Shown in pieces: positions 44,676-51,259 of a stretch of 64,000 nucleotides of DNA. The stretch covers positions 3,844,001-3,908,000 of the forward strand of contig NZ_CP021435.1 of the NCBI RefSeq assembly GCF_002549795.1. Direction: 5' to 3'. The notes under the pieces are model-generated. The model searched no databases, was not told the DNA's origin, and was given only the letters and a program-made list of their open reading frames with translations. Numbering within the stretch: the stretch's first letter is position 1; each line of letters begins with the position of its first letter. Source of the DNA: Halomonas beimenensis (GTDB lineage Bacteria > Pseudomonadota > Gammaproteobacteria > Pseudomonadales > Halomonadaceae). A program made the translations under genes and the position numbers.

Positions 44676-46346
44676 TCAGCCTGTTACCAGCACCTCCTCC
44701 CGGGGCTCGCCGAGCTTCTGGGTCACCTCCCCGCGCAGCACCTCCCCCAGGTTCTCGCCGGGCGGCTCGACCTTCTCGGTGAGCTGCACCTGGAAGGGGC
44801 GCCCCTGATCGTCCAGCCGCTGTACCCAGGCCAGCTGGCCGCTCTCGAAGCGCACCAGGGAGCCAATCGGATAGAGGCCGAAGCGCCGGATATACCGCTT
44901 CACCCAGCGCTGATCGTAGGCCGACTCGCGGTCGAGCAGATGGCGATAGATGGCCCCGACCCGCCAGGCGGGGCGCCCGTCGAGCGGGCGACGCAGGCTA
45001 TCCGCCCGATCCACCACGGCGGCGGCACGCTCCAGCTCCCCCAGCTCGCCGCCTGACAGCCCGGCCGGGTAGCCGCTGCCGTCCAGGCGCTCGTTGATGC
45101 GGCGCACCACCGAGGCGAAGACGGCGGAAGACAGCCACTGGCAGTGCCCCATCCGCGCCTCCAGCCGGGCGACGTGCTCGTGCAGCTCGGCGCTCGCCCC
45201 GTCCGACGCACCCCGTTGCCAGAGCTCGGCGGGCAGCAGGGCCTTGCCCAGGTCGTGGACCATGGCACAGGCCACCAGGGCCTTGCGCAGCTCGCGCGGC
45301 ACCGAGGCCTGCCCCACCAGGTCCAGAAGATGAGCGGCCACCCCCAGGCCATGACAGACCAGCCAGGACTCGTCATGCAGGCAATGGGTGGCGAAGAGCA
45401 GGGCCTCGCGATCTTCCTCGTGAAGCATCATCAGCCGGTCGGCATGACGCGAGAGTTGCACGGAGTCCACCACCCCGTCGTCCTGCAGCTCCAGGATCTG
45501 GGCGTCCAGGTAACCCGCGATGCGCGACAGGCGCCTGGCCATCGGGGTCGCATAGGCCTGCATGTTACGCCGCCCGACTTCCGGGGCGGTCGCGGCCGTG
45601 CCCTGGAAGAGCAACGAGGGCAGCCGCGAGGCTTCGCCCCCCTCGGCATGGCGCGCCGCCTCCTGCTCGATCTCCCGCACGAAATGCCAGAGCCGGCGTT
45701 CCTGTTCGGGACCGTTGCCTTCGAAGCGAAACCCCGCCGCGACCACCTGGCGCTCGGTATCGACCCGACGATGACGCGCCTTGCCTTTCACGAGGAAGCG
45801 CGTGCCGTCGGGGAAGCACAGCTCGATCTCCAGCGGCAGGGGCGACTCGCCCAGCAGGCTGCTGGCCGCCAGGGGCAGTTCCAGCCGGCAGCCTTCCAGG
45901 GACAGGTCCTTGAGGTCGCCCTGGGCGGTCCGGCCCTGGTTGTCTCTGAGGATGGCGCCCACCTCCATGCCCAGGCGCAGGCGGGCACGGAAGGACTCGC
46001 GCCGCTGCAGGACCTCGAGGGTGAGCGGATAGGGACAGCGGCAGACCAGGCGACCATCGAGCTGGCGACACTCTTCCATGGCCAGCTCCGGGGTGCGCAC
46101 CATCTTGCCGTGTGACTGGCCCAGCACGCGGAAGCCCTTGCCTCGCTTGAGCTCGCCGGCCACCTCCCGGATGGCGCTGATGTCCAGCACCAGGGCCTCG
46201 CCGGGCTGCTGTTCGGTCACCAGCACGGGCAGCGGCTCGCCATGCTCGCCCATCTGCAGGGAAGCCCCGCCCGGGCCGATCAACGCCTCGATCAGGGCCT
46301 CGATCTCGATGGGGTTCTCTACCCGGGTGTAACCGTCCTCTGCCAT
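44676..46346 (-). CDS. YcgR-like PilZ protein fused to a degenerate HD-GYP domain
   Basis: A 556-residue soluble protein. Residues ~1-120 resemble the YcgR N-terminal domain; a PilZ c-di-GMP-binding domain follows (RRESFRARLRLG and DLSLEG supply the RxxxR and D/NxSxxG motifs, ~115-230); the C-terminal part is HD-GYP-like (VHDLGKALLP, LDGSGYPAGLSG). In HD-GYP the residues before DGxGYP are usually HHE; here they read RINE, and another ligand histidine seems to be Glu, so catalysis is doubtful. The ATG at 46346 is chosen for the upstream GGAGAGG and a normal beginning. A FliA-like promoter precedes it, as for E. coli ycgR, pointing to c-di-GMP control of the motor. Confidence 0.85.
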   Translation of the reverse strand: MAEDGYTRVENPIEIEALIEALIGPGGASLQMGEHGEPLPVLVTEQQPGEALVLDISAIREVAGELKRGKGFRVLGQSHGKMVRTPELAMEECRQLDGRLVCRCPYPLTLEVLQRRESFRARLRLGMEVGAILRDNQGRTAQGDLKDLSLEGCRLELPLAASSLLGESPLPLEIELCFPDGTRFLVKGKARHRRVDTERQVVAAGFRFEGNGPEQERRLWHFVREIEQEAARHAEGGEASRLPSLLFQGTAATAPEVGRRNMQAYATPMARRLSRIAGYLDAQILELQDDGVVDSVQLSRHADRLMMLHEEDREALLFATHCLHDESWLVCHGLGVAAHLLDLVGQASVPRELRKALVACAMVHDLGKALLPAELWQRGASDGASAELHEHVARLEARMGHCQWLSSAVFASVVRRINERLDGSGYPAGLSGGELGELERAAAVVDRADSLRRPLDGRPAWRVGAIYRHLLDRESAYDQRWVKRYIRRFGLYPIGSLVRFESGQLAWVQRLDDQGRPFQVQLTEKVEPPGENLGEVLRGEVTQKLGEPREEVLVTG

Positions 46347-46387
46347 CCCTGCGCCTCTCCTGGTGATCCTGGTTCTCGACAGGATCA

Positions 46388-46414
46388 CCATCGGCAGCAG
46401 GGGCGAGAGCTTGA
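46388..46414 (-). promoter_or_regulatory. FliA-like promoter for the PilZ/HD-GYP gene
   Basis: Minus strand: TCAA (46411-46414), 15-nt spacer, GCCGATGG (46388-46395); 9 of 12 consensus positions match. It lies 41 nt before the ATG. Confidence 0.55.
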
Positions 46415-46469
46415 GCGATTCTTGGTCCCCTGCACCGGCGCCCCGTCCCTCGGGGGCCATACGAGCGCG

Positions 46470-48419
46470 TTACGACGAATCCTGGGGTGACGGCAGCGGA
46501 GCTCCCTCCTCCTCGCGGGGGGCCTCGTAGACCCGGTAGCAATGCTTTCCGGCCTCCTTGGCCAGGTACATGGCCTGGTCCGCGCGACGCAGTAACAGGT
46601 CCGCGTCGATCCCGTCGCCCGCCCCGTAACAGGCCACTCCCAGGCTGGCCGACACCTGCAGTCGACGCCCGTCGATCTCCACCGGCGCCGAGGTTACCTC
46701 CAGCAAGCGCGTCAGGACGCCTTCGCCCTCCTCGGCCCCGGCGAGATCCACCAGCACCGCCACGAACTCGTCGCCGCCGAGGCGGGCCAGGGTATCGCTG
46801 GCGCGGAGCTCGCCCTGCATGCGCTCGGCCAGGGCGACCAGCAGGCGGTCTCCCCTGGCATGGCCATGGGTATCGTTGATCGCCTTGAAGCCGTCCAGGT
46901 CGATGAAGACCACCGCCAGTCGCCCTCCTCGCCGATCCGTCTGGGCCATGGCCATACGCAGCCGGTCCGCGAGCAGCTGGCGATTGGGCAGCCCCGTGAG
47001 GGCATCATGCTGGGCGGCGTGACGCAGCTGCCGCTCGTGCTGCTTGATCCGGGTGATGTCGGAGATCAGGCCCACGTAGCGCTGCACCGTGCCTCCGTCA
47101 TCGGTGACCGCGCTGATGGTCAATCGCTGGGGGTAGACCTCGCCGTTCCGGCGTCGATTCCAGACCTCGCCGTCCCAGTGGCCCGTCTCCTCCAGGCACT
47201 GCCAGAGGGCGGCGTAGAAGGCCGAGTCATGACGGCCGGCGCTGAGCATGCTGGCATTGCGACCCATCACCTCCTCGCGGGCATAGCCGGTGATCTGGCT
47301 GAAGGCGCCATTGACCTCCAGGATGTCGCCTCGGGGCGTGGTGATCATCACGCCCTCATGGGAGTGGGTGAAGACCCCCGCCAGCAGCCCCAGACGCTGC
47401 TGCTGATGGCGCAGCAAGCGATTGCGACGCGCCAGCATCACCAGCAGGACCGCCACCAGGGCACCGGCGGCGGCGAAGCCGAGCAGGGAGCCGTGGTAGC
47501 GCTCCCAGATATCGCGCCAGGTGAAGTCGGGGACGACATCGAACGGCGGCAGCCGCAGACGGCGCGCCAGGTTCTCCACCGGCAGATAGTCCTGGGGCGG
47601 GGCGAAGCCGGCGATATGCGCCGCCCGGGCCGCGCGATGCTCGGGCTTGAGCGTGAACAGTGCCACGGCGACCCGGCGCACCGTCTCCGGCGGCACCTGG
47701 GGCATGACCACGAAGGGCCACTCGGGATACAACCGCGTGGAAACCACGAACGGGAAGTCTGCCAAGGCCTGGGGGGTTATTACCGTCAGTTGCCCGGGGT
47801 CGAGACGCCCCTCCGCGATCAGCCGCTCCAGAATACCGGACCGGATGAAGCCGACTTCCGCCTCGCCCGACAGCACCGCCTGTACCACGGCATCATGACT
47901 GCCGGCGACGATCGTCTCGATATCACGCTGCGGGTCGAGCCCGGCTTCCTTCAGCTCGAAGGCCTGGGTCTGGTAGCCGCCCAGGAAGCGCCGGCCGGGG
48001 ATCGCGACGCGGCGCCCCTCCAGATCCTCGAACCGCTGGATGTCGTCGTTGCCGCTCGCCTTGACAATCACCCCGCCCAGGCTGCTGACCCGTTGACCAT
48101 CCTCGGCATTGATGACCGTGGCCAGGGCGCCGGTCAGGCTGTTGCGGCTGCGCACCTGAAGATAGTGGCTGGGGTTGGTCATCAGCAGGTCGAGGCGCCG
48201 ATGGGCGATCGCCTCCTCGATCTCGTCGAGACTCATGACCTCGAGCGCGACACGGTGCTCCGGCAGGCGCTCGCCGAGGTAATCCGCCAGGGGCTGATAG
48301 CGGGCCGTCATCACCGGCTCGGGCCGATAGGCGAAGACCCCCAGCGTCAGGGTGGTCTCCGCCATGACGGGCCCGGCCAGCCAGATCAGGCAGCCAAGGA
48401 GCCAACGCGGCGGGCTCAT
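46470..48419 (-). CDS. Membrane diguanylate cyclase with periplasmic PhnD-like binding domain and PAS
   Basis: The 649-residue product has a signal peptide (LLGCLIWLAGPVMA), a periplasmic binding-protein domain of phosphate/phosphonate (PhnD) type (~22-290), one membrane helix (~315-337), a PAS domain (~345-465; GVMITTPRGDILEVNGAF) and a GGDEF domain with intact RLGGDEF and RxxD inhibitory site (RASD). It should make c-di-GMP in response to a periplasmic ligand. Its ATG overlaps the stop of the lipoprotein gene upstream (ATGA), so the two are coupled and may form one sensory unit. No ABC permease or ATPase is present. Confidence 0.92.
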   Translation of the reverse strand: MSPPRWLLGCLIWLAGPVMAETTLTLGVFAYRPEPVMTARYQPLADYLGERLPEHRVALEVMSLDEIEEAIAHRRLDLLMTNPSHYLQVRSRNSLTGALATVINAEDGQRVSSLGGVIVKASGNDDIQRFEDLEGRRVAIPGRRFLGGYQTQAFELKEAGLDPQRDIETIVAGSHDAVVQAVLSGEAEVGFIRSGILERLIAEGRLDPGQLTVITPQALADFPFVVSTRLYPEWPFVVMPQVPPETVRRVAVALFTLKPEHRAARAAHIAGFAPPQDYLPVENLARRLRLPPFDVVPDFTWRDIWERYHGSLLGFAAAGALVAVLLVMLARRNRLLRHQQQRLGLLAGVFTHSHEGVMITTPRGDILEVNGAFSQITGYAREEVMGRNASMLSAGRHDSAFYAALWQCLEETGHWDGEVWNRRRNGEVYPQRLTISAVTDDGGTVQRYVGLISDITRIKQHERQLRHAAQHDALTGLPNRQLLADRLRMAMAQTDRRGGRLAVVFIDLDGFKAINDTHGHARGDRLLVALAERMQGELRASDTLARLGGDEFVAVLVDLAGAEEGEGVLTRLLEVTSAPVEIDGRRLQVSASLGVACYGAGDGIDADLLLRRADQAMYLAKEAGKHCYRVYEAPREEEGAPLPSPQDSS

Positions 48420-49381
48420 ACGGCCTCCCCCGGCTCGGGCAGGTAACGGGGCGTCATCAGGGTCGCCAGATCATCCGGGCGCACCAGCATCCCCTCGGCC
48501 ACCATGACCTCGTTGAGCAGGCGCGCCGCGCTCATCAGGTCGCCGCCCGGTCCGAAATAGTCCCGATTGCCGGCGCGCCCCGGGAGCTCCAGTCCGGCAT
48601 AGGAGGCCCGCACCTCGTCGAACCCCAGCCCGCGCCAGGCACCGATGCGCTGCATGGCGTCCTGGGGACTGATCCGCAGGTGGTCGAGCCCACGGAAGTG
48701 GCCGGCGACCAGGGCCTTCACCGCCCCCTCCCGCCAGCGCAGGCGATCGCGCCGCATCGCCAGCACATCGAGGATGACGTCCGGAAAATGACTGCTGTCA
48801 TAGAGGCGCACCGCCCCCTCCCGCCGCCAGCGGGTGGCCATGGGCTCGTAGGTGACGGCGGCGTCAATGCTTCCCGCCCGCCAGGCAGGGAGCTGCTCGT
48901 CCGGCGCCATGTCGACCAGGGTCAACTGATCCCGGGACAGCCCCGACGCCTCCAGCAGCTGCGACAGCACCAGATTGCCCACGGCCGTGCGTTCCACGGC
49001 GATGCGCTGTCCTTCCAGGTCACTCAACCGCTCGATACCGGGACGGGTCAGCACCATGTCGGCTCCCACCGAGTCATCGCAGACGGCGACCACCGTCAGC
49101 GGGATGCCTTCCGCCCGCGCCTTGAGCACCTCGTCCAGGGTCAGGGCGGCCCCATCGAGGGCTCCCTGGCGCAGGCCGGCCAGGGAATCTCCCGCACTGC
49201 GCCCCTCCCTAAGCACGACGGACGGTGGCAGCCAGTCGAAGGCGCTGGCCAGGTAGAGCGGCTCATAACCGGGCCAGGGATGGAGGCCGATGACCAGCGG
49301 CTCGCCGACGGAGCACGCCTGCAGCCCCAGCGGGGCGACGGCCAGGCCGGCCATGGCCTTGAGCAGTTCACGTCGATGCAT
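48416..49381 (-). CDS. Periplasmic substrate-binding lipoprotein (SsuA/NrtA/NMT1-like)
   Basis: A 321-residue solute-binding protein of the SsuA/NrtA class (LVIGLHPWPGYEPLYLA, DLEGQRIAVERTAVGN, SIDAAVTYEP). The N-terminus has a twin-arginine-like RRELLK, a hydrophobic stretch and a lipobox LQAC (Cys23), so it is a lipoprotein, perhaps Tat-exported. There is no transporter beside it; instead it overlaps a membrane diguanylate cyclase with its own binding domain. It may load or modulate that sensor (inference). The ATG is chosen for GGAGG 3 nt upstream. Confidence 0.88.
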   Translation of the reverse strand: MHRRELLKAMAGLAVAPLGLQACSVGEPLVIGLHPWPGYEPLYLASAFDWLPPSVVLREGRSAGDSLAGLRQGALDGAALTLDEVLKARAEGIPLTVVAVCDDSVGADMVLTRPGIERLSDLEGQRIAVERTAVGNLVLSQLLEASGLSRDQLTLVDMAPDEQLPAWRAGSIDAAVTYEPMATRWRREGAVRLYDSSHFPDVILDVLAMRRDRLRWREGAVKALVAGHFRGLDHLRISPQDAMQRIGAWRGLGFDEVRASYAGLELPGRAGNRDYFGPGGDLMSAARLLNEVMVAEGMLVRPDDLATLMTPRYLPEPGEAV

Positions 49382-49468
49382 GGGCCTCCATCCTGGAACA
49401 CTTTCTCTCGAAGACGCCTTCAAGCCGGGCTTCCATAGGGCCGGCGGCATCCGGTTATATCTGAAGGG

Positions 49469-49491
49469 TTAACTTATATGGCCGAAGTTAA
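49469..49491. promoter_or_regulatory. Inverted repeat upstream of the lipoprotein/diguanylate cyclase pair
   Basis: TTAACTT (49469-49475) and AAGTTAA (49485-49491) form a perfect inverted repeat with a 9-nt spacer in an AT-rich stretch ~90 nt upstream of the lipoprotein start: a likely operator. TTAACTTATAT recurs at 10646-10656. Confidence 0.5.
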
Positions 49492-49552
49492 TATGGAAAC
49501 TCCCCTTCGGTCGAAAGGATGCGGTTCGATGCCAGCGGGCGGGACGAGCCGC

Positions 49553-49786
49553 TCAGCCCGCGCCACCCAGCCGACGGATCGACTCGAAGCGCCCCTCCGC
49601 CGAGAAGTGCAGCCGAAAGATGCCATGGACCCCATCATGGGTGACGACCCGACGTAGTGCCTCGGCGGGGAACGCCACGCTGCGCCCGTCCAGGCTGCGG
49701 GTATGCACCATGCCCACCCGGCCCTCGTAGTGGGCCAGGCAGGCGTCAGGCGACAGCTCGATCACCACATCGATCATTGGCATCAT
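49553..49786 (-). CDS. DUF2835-like small protein
   Basis: A 77-residue protein resembling the DUF2835 family: a beta-rich domain with VVIELSPDACLAHYEG, RSLDGRSVAFPAEALRRVV and the ending GIFRLHFSAEGRFESIRRL. Function unknown. Adjacent ATGs allow a start at 49786 or 49783. It stands alone between the sensor operon and the lower-G+C glycosylation-like genes. Confidence 0.78.
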   Translation of the reverse strand: MMPMIDVVIELSPDACLAHYEGRVGMVHTRSLDGRSVAFPAEALRRVVTHDGVHGIFRLHFSAEGRFESIRRLGGAG

Positions 49787-49832
49787 GCAATGACAGCCTT
49801 GGCGGCAGAACGGTGCACAACCCTGAGGCTAT

Positions 49833-50684
49833 CTAGCCTCGATCGTGAACTTCATCCTGGACAACACCTTGTATCCTTGACACCACATCACTAGCGATGA
49901 AATCACTAGATAGCACGGCGTCTATGAAGCGTGGCGAATAAAATGAAACTCTGTCGAGCACTTCTATTTCAGGCTCAGTGAACTCCATGCCCTCGGAGCT
50001 TCTTCCCCCCTTGTTGGGATTGTGGTGCCTCCCCACCACCTCCGCATGCATTCTCCTAGCAACCTCGACGTGTTTCGCTCTCAATCCAAATCGATGGCCC
50101 ACCGAAAGGGTATGATTGAAGTCATGAAAGTCATCAGCAGTCACCCAGCTATACACCCCCCCTTCCTGATCATAGATATCCTTGGCCTGCAACTGTCTAT
50201 AATAAGAGTCCAGCACACCCCAGAAACAAAGCTGATAGTCGGACAATTCATCGGGCAAGAACAGAGGGAGACTTCCCGGCACTCGCGGATCTGACGAGTA
50301 ATGGGATCCTCGAGTGGTACGCATTGGCGTACTACCCCGCTTGTAGAGACTCTTCGCCGTCTCCCGAAAGTCACGATTAAGAAAAATCAACCCAGGAAAA
50401 ACACCCATCCTTAGGAGAGGAATCAGGAAGCCTTTTCCGAAGACATTACTGGTCTCGACATAGTTGGATTCTCGAATTGATTCGATGTGGTTCAGCTTGC
50501 CTTCAAGGAACTTCAGCGCATGTCGTGGATCCGCTTTAACTCGGGGCAAGAATGTTGCGTAGTTTGGCTCTGGCTCATGCTCTGAGCGCGTGTCATCGAA
50601 GATCTTGAAGACTTCAGTCAGCATGGTGGTGCCTGTTCTACCATGCGTGACGGTGAAGACGAGATTTTTGGTCGAACGGATCAT
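49833..50684 (-). CDS. Sulfotransferase-family protein
   Basis: A 283-residue P-loop protein whose beginning VFTVTHGRTGTTMLTEVF matches the 5'-phosphosulfate-binding loop of PAPS-dependent sulfotransferases; GLIFLNRDFRETAKS resembles the 3'-phosphate-binding region. No signal peptide, so cytoplasmic. Target unknown; position downstream of a flagellin and a GT41-like enzyme suggests glycan or protein sulfation (inference). Base composition is clearly lower in G+C than the surrounding chromosome, a sign of acquisition. The ATG overlaps the acyltransferase stop (ATGA). Confidence 0.75.
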   Translation of the reverse strand: MIRSTKNLVFTVTHGRTGTTMLTEVFKIFDDTRSEHEPEPNYATFLPRVKADPRHALKFLEGKLNHIESIRESNYVETSNVFGKGFLIPLLRMGVFPGLIFLNRDFRETAKSLYKRGSTPMRTTRGSHYSSDPRVPGSLPLFLPDELSDYQLCFWGVLDSYYRQLQAKDIYDQEGGVYSWVTADDFHDFNHTLSVGHRFGLRAKHVEVARRMHAEVVGRHHNPNKGGRSSEGMEFTEPEIEVLDRVSFYSPRFIDAVLSSDFIASDVVSRIQGVVQDEVHDRG

Positions 50685-51253
50685 ACGGGTGTCCCATCGA
50701 TCATTTTTACAGGCCTTGCCGGCCGGCCAGCGACGATGGTATTGGGTGGCACATCCCCTGTGACAAGGCTTCCCGCAGCCACGACGGCATTCTCACCAAT
50801 GACTGCAGGGCCGAGGACCGTTACCCCAGAACCCAACCACACTCCTCTCTCGATGTGGATATCTCGCCCTTCCTCGGGCACCGTTACCAAGCGGTCCCGC
50901 CCGGTCTTCGAGTAGTCATGAGTCCCAGTGAGTAACATGCACCGGTGACCAAAGAAGCAGTCCTCTTCCACTGTGACATGTCCCGACCGGGTGTTAACCA
51001 GCAAATCGTTCACTGACACTGTAATTCTATCTAGATGAAGGCGACTTTTATCCCCCCAGACGCGAACCTGACGCAACTCGGCATCGGCAATAAACGGCAT
51101 CAGGAGCTTGGCCAGCGCCGCAAGCTCGCTCTTCTTTGCCGTTTTGAGAAGAGTCAGAAATTCACTCTCCCCGGTCGACGGTCCCTTAACGTCTTGCCCT
51201 ATCCGAAGGGCGGCGTTCCCGCTTGGTTTTTTGTTCACTAATGGCATCATCAT
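50681..51253 (-). CDS. Hexapeptide-repeat acyltransferase
   Basis: A 190-residue protein with a left-handed beta-helix of acetyltransferase type: VEEDCFFGHRCMLLTGTHDY, IERGVWLGSGVTVLGPAVIG, and the closing NAVVAAGSLVTGDVPPNTIV / AGRPARPVK typical of maltose/serine-type O-acetyltransferases. Probable function: acetylation of a sugar or amino sugar with acyl-CoA. Three adjacent ATGs (51253, 51250, 51247) are possible starts. It is 6 nt after the GT41-like gene and overlaps the sulfotransferase, so the three form a unit. Confidence 0.85.
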   Translation of the reverse strand: MMMPLVNKKPSGNAALRIGQDVKGPSTGESEFLTLLKTAKKSELAALAKLLMPFIADAELRQVRVWGDKSRLHLDRITVSVNDLLVNTRSGHVTVEEDCFFGHRCMLLTGTHDYSKTGRDRLVTVPEEGRDIHIERGVWLGSGVTVLGPAVIGENAVVAAGSLVTGDVPPNTIVAGRPARPVKMIDGTPV

Positions 51254-51259
51254 CGCGTC

